This document shows positions 23,813 through 35,690 of a DNA stretch of 64,000 nt, one piece after another. The position numbers and the translations under genes were made by a program. Positions within the stretch are counted from its first letter, which is position 1. Every line of letters begins with the position of its first letter. The notes under the pieces are model-generated. The model had not been told where the DNA came from, ran no database searches, and saw only the letters and a list, made by a program, of their open reading frames with translations. This stretch comes from Persicaria tinctoria (Eukaryota; Streptophyta; Magnoliopsida; Caryophyllales; Polygonaceae), in the NCBI GenBank assembly GCA_037127255.1, contig JBANSL010000001.1, positions 40,725,001 to 40,789,000 of the forward strand. Reading direction: 5' to 3'.

Positions 23813-25001
23813 CCAATAAAAAAGGCTTTGTATGGTAGAACGACCCCCCTCCCTTTTCAGTTTCTCTTCCCTTCCTTAATACAAGAACTAATACTCACAT
23901 GGTTCCCCAACATTCCAACGAAAAATCATGCATTTACATCATTAGATCACTGTCCTATTGTAACAGAATTATAACCAAGAACAATTTAAATCCCAACCAT
24001 TTAAATTTGAAAAAATGTGGACTACACGAAAAGACTACCGGCATGTGGTTCAACAAGCTTGGAGATCTCAAGTTGCGGGTTCGCATATGTATAATCTGAT
24101 GAAAAAAAACTCAAATACTTAAGCGACTAAGTAAAGAATGGAATAAGAAAACATTTAGGAATATATTTCGCCAATTAAAGGAAATTGATGACTCTCTCAT
24201 CACTTTACAGAACAGAAACGAAATATCCCAGAATGGAAATGACAACAAAAAACAGAATAGGCTAATAAATAAAAGATATCTGGCTAGACGACAAACCACT
24301 ACAAGCCAACTCCCTCTCACAAGAAGGAGGGGTGACCCTAATAAGATCAAATCTAGCAACTAAGCCAAATTATATTATGCAAAATTTTATGCTCCCCACA
24401 ACTATCCATAAAGAACTTGACCAAATAAACAAATGCTTCTTCTGAAACAAAGATCAATCCTTCTCTCCTCTTATTGGTTGGGACAAGGTTTGTAAGCAGA
24501 AACGATTGTGAGGTGTAGGAATACATAAAACAAAAGATATTAACCAAGCACTACAAATGAAATTGCTTTGGAAAATCTTAGCAGAGCCATGTAACCCATG
24601 GATCCAAATGATCAAAGAAAAATATTTGAAAGAAACCCCCCTCTTTGAATACTAGTGAAAAGGTAATTCACCTTGGCAACGAGTCAAACTAATGGAACTA
24701 AAAGAAGAATTCTGCAAAGGACTAATATGGCAAGTAGGAAATGGAAAGACGATCAATCTAGAAGGATATCTGGCTAGACGAAAAACCACTACAAGGTCGA
24801 CAACTTCCCAACATCACAATCAACGTAAATGACAAGGCGGAAAAGTACATCGACATCAATAAGAAATGGAATATTGATGAGCTATCCAACATCCTCCCAA
24901 TGGATGTGTGGTCAACAAGATTGAGAACATCTATATACCAGAACACTAAATAGAAGACAGACTATACTCGAAACCAAGCAAAAATGGTTGGTTCAGTACA
25001 G

Positions 25002-27059
25002 TGTTGTAAGAGGGAGGAAATCAAGTTCAAAATATAATGAAATAATTCAAACCAGATTCATGCCCCAGCAAATAATTACAAGACTCCCTCCAATGTAGTA
25101 AGAGAAAGTCAGGATCGAATCCACGAGGAAGCATGTCAGCGGATCCTAGGCAGCTGTAAATCTCACAGAAAAGCAAACAGAAGACAGAAACAAAGAAAGA
25201 AAGACAGAAATAACACACGAAAGCAAGAAATAAAAGTAAAGACAGAAGCTACTCGATCTCGACGACAGCTACTCGAGATCGACAAAACTCAGCAGAAACA
25301 GAAACTTCAGAATCGACGACAGAAGCAGAAACTCAGACACACAACTCGATCCAGACTAGCCCTACTCGAGATCGACAACAGCCTACTCGATCTCGACCAA
25401 AACTGCTCTAGATCGACTAAACACAGAAACTGTAAATTGCAGATTTCGAACACGGAACTCATATTTCAAACGAAATAAACTCAATATATAAAGAACTTCC
25501 AAAGCCAGGGTATCAACGCCACAACGATAACCATGCAAAGTAACACATAAAAGCATAAAAGATCATGCGTTCCATCAAAATAACTTTCGTTATTGACAAA
25601 TAGGAATATAGAGGCTTTCGCATAACCCTAATTGTTACTAACCCTTTTCACATAATTAATCCAAGTTGCATTAAGATTACTTTCGTTTCAATAACACAAA
25701 CAAGGATCACCTTCAACTTTCGCAAAAGAATCATGCTCATAGGGATAGAAGACGAATTGCATCAAAAGATTGTACCTTTACCGCATCACCTTACATGGCC
25801 ACCGTCGGGCTCACCCCAGCCCCAGAAGTGGGTGAACTACTCACTCTCCATCATCAAGAAAGACATTAAATAACAAAAGAAACTAACTTGCATTGAATTA
25901 AATAAAGAAAGCTTACAACCAAACAAGACAAATCCGCTTTCGCCTTTCCACCTTGCCCGCCACAAACTCTCTCTTTCTCTACTACTACTTACTTGTTCTC
26001 TCTGAAATTGAATGATGAAAAACCAGCCCCTAAGGCTTTATTTATAGTCTTCTATTCCTTGCTATTCAAGGATAGAATATATCTATCTATATCTAAAGGC
26101 TTTAAGATAAATAAATGCAATTTAAGGAATTAAATCTATAAGGGAAATAAATCTATAATAGGTAAAATATCTTCCATGTGTTGATAGGTCTTCTCCATAG
26201 ATAGAACTTGATAGTTGTTGGTAGATCTCGACCAAAATTGGATCCAAGGACTTCCAATCCGAGTAGGACAGCAAAACCGCGTAACGCGGTCCGGGACGCG
26301 GTTTTCCTCGATCTCGACAACCTTCCTCGAGATCGAGTAGAATTGGTCGTCGACTTCGCTTCGCTGGACGTCTCGGGTTGCTCTTCCTCGACATGCTCGG
26401 ACAGGTGCAGTGCTGGGTCCTCGAGATCGAGGAGATTCCTCGAGATCGAGTAGACATGTCGACTTCTGTGTGGCCTGGTGTTGTCGAGTAGATCCTCCTC
26501 GGCACGGACTCGGACTGACGCTTCTGGTTTGTCGAGATCAAGTAAAGAACTCGAGATTGAGTAACTGGGTGCTCAGCGTCTTCCGTCCTTGGCTTCTCGA
26601 CTTGGCACATCTCCTCGACTCCGGACATGGCATCACAGTGTTGTCGATCTCGACAAAGTTTACTCGAGATCGAGTTGGCTTCCGGGAGTCGGGTTGTCTC
26701 TGACTCAGTTTCTCGATCAGTGCTTAGTCGACAAGGCCTGTGCTCGGACACCTTCGTCGAGATCGAGTAAAAGTACTCTAGATCGAGTAATGCTGGGCTC
26801 CTAGCTTGATTCGACTAGTTCCGTTGCTTCTTGGCCTTGGACTTCTGTAGTTGATTTCCGAGTTTTTTCGACCTTTCTCAAAACTGCTGTAATTTGCCTC
26901 GAATTCTGCGAAATTAAACAGAAACTGGTGTAGATTCCATAATTTGGCAAATAAACATAAACTACATAGATTCTGTATTATCCTAGCCCAAATGCATGAA
27001 ATGTATGCAGAAAACGATATAAAAGTTACTGTAAAATATGACAGATTCAGCTCACAACA
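25002..27059. mobile_element. Solo Athila-like LTR with TSD TACAG
   Basis: It starts TGTTG and ends CAACA. TACAG is exact at 24,997-25,001 and 27,060-27,064; length 2,058 bp. There is no internal sequence, so it is the product of LTR-LTR recombination. Blocks shared with the LTR at 10,141-11,814 show it is a sister family in the same orientation. The open frames at 26,122-26,751 and 26,208-26,703 follow the repeated TCGA words and are not genes. Confidence 0.93.
25253..26786. repeat. Paired TCGATCTCGA / TCGAGATCGA words inside the solo LTR
   Basis: Pairs start at 25,253/25,273, 25,346/25,366, 25,387/25,407, 26,308/26,327, 26,421/26,440, 26,532/26,551, 26,644/26,664 and 26,757/26,777, some with one to four mismatches. 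Spacing is 19-20 bp in every pair. In four pairs the two words are reverse complements of each other (exactly, or with one mismatch), so they could form a 10-bp hairpin stem. Confidence 0.9.
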
Positions 27060-28066
27060 TACAGCAAGTGTCCTAGCACACATCACAAGGCAAAAAACAG
27101 AAGAAACCAATGGCACAGCATGGGTATGGACCCTAGACACATTTCCGAAAGTTAAAAAGTTCATCTGGAAACTTGTATTAGATGGAATTCCGACGAAAAC
27201 TAGGCTAGCAAAAAAAGGCATTCATGCTCCATTTTCTTGCGCTTTGTGTGATCGGACGGATGAAAACCCAATCCATCTCTTTATCGAATGCAACCACACT
27301 CTTCAACTGATTCACACAATTGACCCAAACATTGAAAAAGTTATTCGATACATCAAGACTAGAAACACATCGATAAAAAACATTGTATGTGAAATTTTTA
27401 CTAAACTCAACCTCGAGCAAAAAGGAAGACTTGCGACGACATGGTGGAGCGCGCTTATGGACAAGCAGAAATCGGAAAGTATTTCAAAACCTTAATACAA
27501 CATCCATTCATACTATGGAGAATTACACCAAACGACAAATACAGAACTGGGCTGCCTCTAATGACCTTTGAAGAGGAGCCTACATACCAGCACCAGAAAA
27601 CTCGAACAATTGAGCCGTGGAGAAGAAGAAATTTGAGATGGAGCAAACCAGATGAGGGATCTTTCAAAATTAATTTAAACGGATCCAAACTGTTTTCGGG
27701 TAAAGCTTCTGCAGGTTTCATTATCAGGGACCATAGCGGGGCAGTCATCGACTGCGGAGGCATCACCAAGGCGAAAGAGCTTCGGCTTTCCAGCATCGTG
27801 ATTGAAGGCGACAGCCTGACCATCATCAATTGTTTGCGAGGTTTATGCTGCTGCCCGTGGGAGATCGAGATGTTGATTTCCGACACCCAGCTCCTACTCC
27901 AACATTTTGCAAGGGTGCAATTCGGCCATGTTTTATGGGAGGTCAACTCGACCGCCGACAGTATGGCGCGACTCATCCACACAACTCACACGCAGGACCT
28001 TTTCGCTGATTCTGCTCTGCGCGCTCTCATCCGGAAGGATGCCCTGTGTGGTTAAAAAAAAAAAAA

Positions 28067-28135
28067 TTCTCTTCCGTTCCCTCCCTCTCCCTCGCTATAA
28101 AAACAAATACGCTTGTTGAAGCTTCCGCCTTCGTC
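28067..28135 (+). promoter_or_regulatory. Core promoter of the phosphoglycerate mutase-like gene
   Basis: TATAAAAAC at 28,097-28,105 is a good TATA box in a pyrimidine-rich stretch. The transcription start would lie near 28,125-28,140. The sequence that used to precede it (GACCCCCCTCCCTTTTCAG) is now at 23,842-23,860, about 4.2 kb upstream, on the other side of the LINE. Confidence 0.65.
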
Positions 28136-28226
28136 AACTCTCCCTCTCTTTCAAGTTTGGTACATTACTGCATTTGCCTTCATCTACCCCAATTCCTTCA
28201 TCTACCCCAATTCCTTCATTAATTTG
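28136..28226 (+). other. 5' UTR exon with an 18-bp tandem duplication
   Basis: Probable non-coding first exon ending at TTTG|GTAAGATC (donor GT at 28,227). CCTTCATCTACCCCAATT is repeated exactly at 28,177-28,194 and 28,195-28,212, with a third partial copy after it. An intron of about 750 bases follows, ending GTGTCAG at 28,975, two bases before the start codon. Confidence 0.6.
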
Positions 28227-28976
28227 GTAAGATCTTTCTTCCTTTTTCAATTTTTGTGATTCTCTGTCTTCCATTTCGTTGTTGTTCGTCAATTCGATTT
28301 CTCAATCCTCATTTATCGTTTATTTATTTGGTCAACCTTCGCTACTTCTTTGCAATCTACGTAATTTCTCGCCTCTGATGATGGTTTTCCCTCCTTTTTT
28401 GTGTTTATGTTGAAGCGCGCACACCCGCAATTCTTGATTCAACATCCGTAGCGCCAATTAGATTCTTCTTCTCTCAATTTTTGTGCTTTGTTTTCAATAG
28501 CATTGAAGAACCATCTTGAGATCGTCAGTGAGCTAAACCTGAGTGGAATCTTTGTTTTCTGGCTTGTGTAGCCAATAAACTAAATTAGACCACTGAACTG
28601 ATTATTTTTGGCTTACAATTACCGAGCCTCTGGGATTACTTGCTTCTTGACACGATTTTTGTCGAACTACGACATGCCATTTTGTAAAGGCTGACAATGA
28701 CATGTGCATTTGGCCTGTTTGTGCAAGCAACCTTTTAATTTGGCCTATTTTTGCATGTGACCCTACACAGTAATACAACTACCTGAAATTAAACTGATTG
28801 TGTTCCCATTTTCTTACCATTGCATATCATTTCATTTTCTAAAGAGTTGTTGATGTGTCCTTTTTGTCCATTCTATTATTTGGAGCTTGAAAGAAATAAG
28901 ACTCTTGCATTTTAATAAGACTCCTGCATTTTGTTGTATGTTTGTCAATAACTATTCAGCATTGTGTTGTGTCAGA

Positions 28977-31900
28977 ATGGCTGCTTCTGTATACCACCAG
29001 GCTGTTCAGCCCCTTCAATCTGCTGGCTATGACACTAGTCCTGGCTCTCACCGTGTGTATGGAAATGTGGTTCTTAAATGTTTTCCAAAAGGATGCAATA
29101 CGGGCTTTGGCTCATTGAGAACAGAGTACTTCAGCCTTAGCAAGAGGAGTTCCAGTGCAATTCAAGCCTCGACTTCTCAATTATCAGTTCCTGGTCCAGT
29201 TTCAACACCAATAAAAGATAGCCCCAGTAACAGCAGAAGGAAATCAAGTAAGATTCCCATCTAGTTTGATTTTGAACCCAAACAATAAGCTTAGTGATAC
29301 ATTTTCATGTTTTGTTTATGCCACCCTGTACTTTTTTTTAATTCCGACAATAAGGAGAAAGAAAAGGTTTGAAGAGTGGATCAAGATATGAAGAAACATA
29401 CTTGGACGAAACATAGGGAAAAGAAAGGTGGAAAAAGAAAGGGAGGAGTTAAGTGTTGAAAACGTTTTGCTTTGGTTTACCTTCTTTCAACAAGCTTATT
29501 GAACTTTATACACCAGAATCTAGCCACCTATAACAACCCTAACAAACAGAAAATAAAATATTACTATCAAACAGAAAGGTTTAACTTGTAAGGGAGCTTA
29601 TGAGTCGTGTGGTATATAGCTCAACCAGACCACTTCTCCTGTGGGGGCTGCCTTCCTTTGTATTCAGCCTTAACAGATGATCTAGCAACTATTCTTGTTT
29701 CATTGTTTACCATAAATTCAAATTTTGGCCATAAGTGCAAAGTCCACTGATCCAGATACGGATCTCAGAGTAATTTAGCATTCGTTGGTGAGAGCTCCTT
29801 ATATGTTATAAGCTCGTTACTAGAACGAATAAGTAGCTTATGTATAGTCAATTAAAGAACATGCTTTGCCTATGTTTTAAAACTTTTTAGCTCCTTATTC
29901 AGCAGGGCCTGCCAAACACACCCTTAGCAAGTTCTCCAATCAGAATGATATAAAGCATCATTGGTCAAATACTCAAATCTGGTTCTCTGGGATAGAAATA
30001 TATAATAAAATCACTAGGTGTGGCATTGTGGCATTAGATGTGATGCTTTAGGATAGAATAAGCCCTTTCTGGGAATTGCTTTGCGGTATTCCAGGAATGA
30101 AGAGTGCCTTTCATGTGTGAAATTCTTGGACATTTGAAGAAGCTGGCTTAAGTTTTAGACCATAATGATATTGGCTGGTGTGATTTCTCGATAGATAGGC
30201 CTTTTGTAGTTTACAACATGACCCCTAGTTTGGTCTTGTTACCTTTTGTGCAACTAGCTCTAGGTGCCATTAATATATTTACCTGTTCAGACTTCAGTTT
30301 TGGACTGAGGAGAAGATGGCAGGGGAGTTAGAGTGAAGTATAGCAGTCTCCTTGTTAATCTCCTGCAATGTTCGCGCAGGGAGAGGAGCATCTTTTGTGG
30401 CAAAACTCTTAATTTTCTAGGGGGTGACAGAACTCCTTCATAATCTCCTGCACTTACTCCAGGTTCTAGTTTCTTTGAGAATATCTAGAATGTATTTCAT
30501 ATGGTTTAAGAGGGTTCCTTGAGCTGATATTTATCATGCCATGAACAGCAAGTTCAGTGATTTGCAAATCATCCACATCAACTACAGCAGTAACATGACT
30601 TTGGGATCGTAGACGTAGTGAATAAGAAGGGAACATTTTGGAGGCTTTTGTGGATAGACGGATTCTGGTTATAGATTATGTGTTCAGATTTCAGAAGCCC
30701 TTGTTGCAGTTATCCAATCACGTGTTATCAATTGAGTTTGGGCATAACAAGATACTCTGGGAAGCTGAAAAAGATGATGCAGACCTGTGAAATCAGTAGA
30801 AGTCATAATCTCTTCATAAGGCTGTCTTTTAGTTGCTTGTTTATTTTATTTTCTCTCTTGCTCTTCCTCAGCTCCTGCATAACAGCACCAGTATAGCCTT
30901 ATGATCAGCATGTCCTTTTGTAGTATGGTGCATACCAGAAGTTTCCTGGTAAAGAGCATTTGTAGTAGGCTAGTAGCTTCTCTGAATTCCACCCTTCCTT
31001 TGCACTGCTCCTGATATCCATCCAGTAATCTGAAAAATACTCTCTACTAGTGCCTTCTGAAAATGGCTATGTTGCATGGACCACAGAATTTGGAAATGTT
31101 CCCTCGTAATCTCTCCTTGAATTCTTTTGGTATTGTTTCCGGCCACATTGAACATATCCATTTCAGGTTTTAGACTGCTTGACACTAGTATTTGTTTCTC
31201 AACAGTTAGAATGTCCAAGCGCAGGCAGTGCATCCATCATTCATCAACTAATTTTTAACTATACTTCCGCGTAGCCATCATTTATTTCCATCAACAACTG
31301 AACAAGCTTGTTCTGCTGGTTCAGTTATACAATGATATTTAGTGCTTCGCAGTTGCACAATACTCTTAATAAACTGTTGGTGATCCCATTTTCCCCCAAT
31401 TTTCTGTAGTAGACATGGATGGGGCTGTAGCTTGTCACCTTGTGAATTGGTGACTCTTTTCCTTTCCGGATGGTGCATAGAGAGAGGCTTCAGAAAGATC
31501 TGATTCAATAGGTTGAGAATCAAATAGGGTACCATATTTTCACATCTGATTCAGAAGTTGAACATGATGACTCACTGGCAATTTTTTCTGAAAGCCCATA
31601 CATTAAATTTGGCACCCATTCCATGTCTAGAAATTTCCACCATCCACATGTATGTTGTTAGCAGATGATTGCCTGTTTAGTTTTAGCTGTTCATAAATAC
31701 TGGACCTCCATTTAAGAACTCTGGTTGCTTGATCTTGCCATTAAGTGATCCTCATATGCCGTAACTTTGATGGTGTGTGACTGTGGTAACCATTACTTGT
31801 AATGAATGATAAGTAGGGAATATGATTTATATGAATTATAAAGTAAAGAGCCGTTCAAGCTTTGAAGAAACATCCATGGAGGAAACCGAGAGAGTGAAGG

Positions 31901-33736
31901 TAGAAAAGAGGGAAGATTGAAGTGAGAGCGAGAGAGCTAAAAATAATTTGCTCTTATCACTGAATGAACTTATTGAGGTTTATACACGACCCAGAAGCCC
32001 ATAACAACCCCAGAAAACAAAAACAAGTTCCAAATCATAAAAAGCTTTCATCTTGTACTCATCCAAGCTGATGTGGCAATGGCAAATATATTCAATGGAA
32101 GGAAACAAGAAAATCTTTTGCATTACATTGGGTTAACTACTGGACACAAGCCCAAACACTTGGCACTCGGCAGTTGTATTTCTTATGTGCAGTTCTTGTA
32201 TTTGTTCCTTTTCAGATGAAGCAGCCCTCATCCTTGTACGTCACGGCGAGTCTCTATGGAATGAGAAAAACCTCTTTACGGGCTGTGTTGATGTACCATT
32301 GACAAAGAAAGGAGTTGAGGAGGCTATTGAGGCTGGCAAGAGGATCAGCAATATACCTGTAGACATGATCTTTACATCTTCACTTATCCGTGCACAGATG
32401 ACAGCAATGCTTGCAATGACACAGCATCGACAAAGGAAGGTAATGACCACTATGGTTGGGTTGGGATCATATTGCACTGTATGGAGTCTTTTGTCATAAA
32501 ATGATGCCATAACACTGATGTAGTAAACATCTCAGTTCTTTCTTAGGATAGATTCTTCTAAGGGATGCAGATAGATATAGCATTCTATGCATTTATGCAA
32601 GTTGGCACCATATCTTGACAGTTTCTTCACAATGGCTGTGAATAATTAGTATCTCACTGCAAACGTCAAATTACTTACAGTTTAATCCTGCTCTCTGTGG
32701 CCATTTGCTCATCTCTATTATTTTTATTGCTATCAGGTACCGATTGTACTTCATAATGAGAGTGAACGGGCCAAGATGTGGAGTCAGATACACAGTGATG
32801 ACACTGTAAATCAATCGATTCCAGTTGTAGCAGCCTGGCAACTGAATGAAAGAATGTAACTGCTTTTACTCTAATTAATAATTCTGCAATTTTATCCTGA
32901 AGATTGTTTACTGTATGCAGTTATCTGACCTACACTGGCCTGCCTTAGGTATGGGGAACTCCAGGGACTCAATAAGCAAGAAACTGCAGATAGGTTTGGA
33001 CAGGAGAAGGTGCACGAATGGCGGCGTAGTTATGACATACCTCCTCCAAATGGAGAGAGTTTGGAAATGTGTGCTGAACGAGCAGTTGCCTATTTCCGAG
33101 AACATGTAACCATATCTTGGACTTCTTGTTATTGCTAAAAATGATTTTCTTTGTTTCAGCTATTTGATTGACATTGAAATTTAATCTTGCAGATAGAGCC
33201 ACAACTATCTGCTGGGAAAAATGTGATGATTGCTGCTCATGGAAATTCATTGAGGTCGATAATAATGTATCTCGATAAGCTTACATCTCAAGAGGTGAAT
33301 ATGTTTCTATTTTATGATTATATTTCTTCTTTCTATCATCATTTCCGTTTGCTCATGAGAAGTAACTTTCTGCCGAGCAGGTGATTAGCCTGGAGTTGTC
33401 AACAGGGATACCGTTGCTTTACCTCTTCAAAGAGGGAAGGTTTATAAGGAGAGGGAGTCCTGCAGCACCTACTGAAGCTGGGGTTTACGCATATAGTAGG
33501 GTATGTTTCTCTTTTTCAACATTCTTATGCTTTCATGCCGTTTATATTTATGAAATTTACACAAGCACCCAATATTTTTAGCTTGATCGTTGCGTTGCGT
33601 AGCGTAGAACTGAGAAGGTGTAGCAATATATGAATGTCTTGAGGCATTTGGTAAGATACTTATCGTAGCTTGCTTGTTTTTGGTATAGAGTTTGGCTGCA
33701 TACAGGGAACAGCTGGAGGAGAATTTGCAATGTTAG
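28977..33736 (+). CDS. Plastid-targeted 2,3-bisphosphoglycerate-dependent phosphoglycerate mutase-like protein
   Basis: Seven coding exons can be joined with GT/AG borders and unbroken frame: 28,977-29,247, 32,216-32,439, 32,737-32,855, 32,949-33,105, 33,193-33,294, 33,381-33,500 and 33,689-33,736. They total 1,041 bases, 346 residues plus stop. The first exon ([11 protein letters not shown]...) is Ser/Lys/Arg-rich and poor in acids, like a chloroplast transit peptide. The enzyme begins at [20 protein letters not shown], with the phosphohistidine His in RHG; the second catalytic His is in [10 protein letters not shown]. Length and both motifs fit the plant gpmA-like family, which interconverts 3- and 2-phosphoglycerate through a phosphohistidine. 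Intron 1 within the coding region is long (2,968 bases). This is the only host gene here with no visible damage. Its promoter has been displaced by a LINE. Confidence 0.93.
29248..32215 (+). other. Large intron of the phosphoglycerate mutase-like gene
   Basis: Two segments, about 29,370-29,560 and 31,855-32,030, share a series of words in the same order (GAAGAAACAT, a purine-rich run, GAACTT/TTTATACAC, ATAACAACCC). They could be the diverged ends of an old insertion, such as LTRs. The sequence between them has short minus-strand open frames (31,233-30,970; 31,535-31,278) that I cannot assign. Confidence 0.4.
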
Positions 33737-34045
33737 ATTCGAGCAGCCAGTAAGTCCTCATCACCTAAAACTACTAAACAAATTGTCCATTCCGTCCTTG
33801 TTCACTTTCTGTTTGGCTGAATATCTCGTTTTTGCTTTGTTTGTACTATGAAAGCAGGGTTATAAAATTTAAATTGAAATTGAAATCCCAAGTGCAAGGA
33901 AAAACGAAGGCAAATTTATCATAGAAAGCTGGCAATCATAGGTGTAAATGATGTGGTCTGCTATGTGGGTCTTGTCACTTTGTGATGGTAGTGGTGTTAT
34001 GTGCCAAAACATGCTTTTTGTAGCACACTAAAATGAGAAGGTGGT

Positions 34046-34084
<39 letters not shown>

Positions 34085-34378
34085 GGGTTTTGCCTTTTTG
34101 CGTTGTATTCGTATCAGAGACTATAATTCATGCCTCTGTAATGGGCAAGCCATTTGGTTTATGGTTTTGTAATACGCGTGTTGATGTGTCAAACAAACAG
34201 GGTATTTATGTATCGTAAGTGTCGTTGAAAAGAAAAGGTGGTAGTCTTTTGCGTCGGATGGAATTGCTGAAAGAAATAATTTGTGGGAAAGACACTTTTT
34301 TTTTTAACCAATGGACGAAATGTCCAAGTTTTCGGACAAATTGGAAAATTGTCAATTATGTAACCCTAATTCAATTAA
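33737..34378. other. 3' flank of the phosphoglycerate mutase-like gene, with (CT)n
   Basis: 3' UTR and downstream sequence. A (CT)15 microsatellite runs 34,049-34,078. I cannot place the polyadenylation site, and no further gene is seen. Confidence 0.5.
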
Positions 34379-34602
34379 GTGGATCAGATCTCTCGCTCTA
34401 ACTTCCCCCTCTCTCGCCGTCTCCATCGCTCTCCTCCCTCTCTCAAACTGCTCCCGTTTCAATCCTCCTCTGCCTCACACCCGCCATCCACTTGTTGCTG
34501 CTGCCCCCCTCTGGTATCCAAGAAGAAGACGGTCGTTCACCTCCGCTCGCTCAGATCTCCTGGTTCGAGATCCGATTTGAGGCAATTTCTCTCGCTCTCG
34601 CC
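34379..34602 (+). other. CT-rich 5'-UTR-like stretch split by a solo LTR (left part)
   Basis: Compositionally this looks like the start of a plant gene: CTCTCGCCGTCTCC words and few A. It continues after the solo LTR at 35,696-35,840 (GTTGCCTCATCCTCCTGG...). Joined, it gives no protein I recognise. It may be the start of a lost gene or a TE leader. Confidence 0.4.
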
Positions 34603-35690
34603 TGATGCGGGACCATCCAAGACACCTTCGGGCACATCTATACTTGGGGATGAACCTATGATTCGAGCTCGTGAGAATGATGTCACCCTCAAGAGGAAGA
34701 AGAAGGCTCCACCATGAGAGAAGGCCCAAAGGTGCAAGCTTGTTGGGTCGTTTGTTTTTAGATTCGTTCAGCAGTTTGACAACTTTTCTACGTCTCAGTA
34801 AGATAGGTCGTTCGGAGTCCGTATTTATTGGATTGGGTCGTGCCACACCTTGTTGGAACGAGGACAAAGAGAGCTACATCTTTGTGGTTGAAGGTTTTTT
34901 CAGATTCGACCTAGAGCAAAAATCCCCATCTTTGCAAGTTGTCACTATTTAGACGGGAATAAACTAAGGGTTGGAACCTTCTTTTGTTACTATTTTTAGA
35001 GACCTTATTTACTTATGTTATTTTAGGTAATTTTTAGGGAATTTATTTTAATTACTTTTAATTGTTATTTTCCATCTAAATCAGCCTAGGGTTATTATTT
35101 AAGCGGCTGATCTCCATTGTAAAACATGAGACGCCTCTTTCATGAATGAAAAATCAGTTTGTGTTCCACACAATTGAGAATAAAGTCAATCGATTCGAAA
35201 CAAGTCTCATCGATTGCAACTATTGGTATTGATTTTAGCTTGGTTTGCCTTGAGTTCATCAACCTCGTGAGAGCTTGGTGATCCCGATATCCACGAGCCC
35301 CCTCCTTGTGCCTCTAAGTTGTCCGTGTTGTCCGTTTGGTTGTGTAAGGTTGTAGAGACGGGTTGTGTAGTCGTTAGTGCTTGGTTCCTACCCTCTACGG
35401 AGGCCTGGGGTCTTCATCTCGTACTACATAGATCGACTCAGTCCTTATCGGTCGTGTTTTTATCAATTTCGAGTCTTTCTTATTGTTCTTGTCGAGTCCC
35501 TTTGTTCTTGTCGAAGTCGAGTAGTGTCTTGCATATCTCGAGTTGTTATTGTTGAGTTCTTGCGTCTTCTTTAGTGTTTCTTGCTGCGTTCTTTTCTTTC
35601 TTGTTGAGTCTTGTTCGTTTCTTGCTTCCGTTCTTGAGTTTCTTGTTTGATTGTCGAAGATTGGGCCATCCTACGGCTTACCCCGTATCA
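34603..35690. mobile_element. Solo LTR with TSD TCGCC
   Basis: It starts TGATGCGGG and ends CCCCGTATCA, near-perfect terminal inverted repeats (TGATGCGGG against TGATACGGG). It is flanked by TCGCC at 34,598-34,602 and 35,691-35,695; 1,088 bp. TTATTTAAG near 35,095 and TGAATGAAAAA near 35,143 resemble LTR promoter and polyadenylation signals. The open frames inside it are not recognised proteins. Confidence 0.85.

Larger units (their letters stand above)
23876..28055 (+). pseudogene. LINE ORF2 remnant: endonuclease end, RT pieces, zf-RVT, RNase H
   Basis: Pieces in order: the end of the endonuclease (FTSLDHCPIVTEL, to 23,970); the linker to RT (24,010-24,270); a jump that removes most of RT; the RT C-terminal region (PNYIMQNFMLP to WQVGNGKTINL, 24,290-24,760) across several stops; after the solo LTR, the reverse-transcriptase zinc-binding domain CALCDRTDENPIHLFIEC (27,239-27,292); and RNase H (27,640-28,050), with Asn in the position of the first catalytic Asp (KINLNGS), IEGDS retained, and a deletion ahead of KAKELRLSS. 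The word GATATCTGGCTAGACGA occurs at 24,276 and 24,765; the first copy sits at the RT junction and is out of place. Non-functional. Confidence 0.87.
23876..28066 (+). mobile_element. L1-type LINE, 5'-truncated, with 14-bp TSD and poly-A
   Basis: TTCTCTTCCCTTCC at 23,862-23,875 and TTCTCTTCCGTTCC at 28,067-28,080 (13 of 14 identical) flank a body that ends in 13 A residues (28,054-28,066). That is the signature of target-primed LINE insertion. The 5' end begins within the last part of the endonuclease domain. A solo LTR (25,002-27,059) later split it. The target lies in the promoter of the phosphoglycerate mutase-like gene. Confidence 0.92.

Noticed and set aside
26122..26751. 209-codon open frame on the minus strand
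   Set aside because: It lies wholly inside the solo LTR bounded by TSD TACAG, and its open state follows the repeated TCGA words; no domain is visible.
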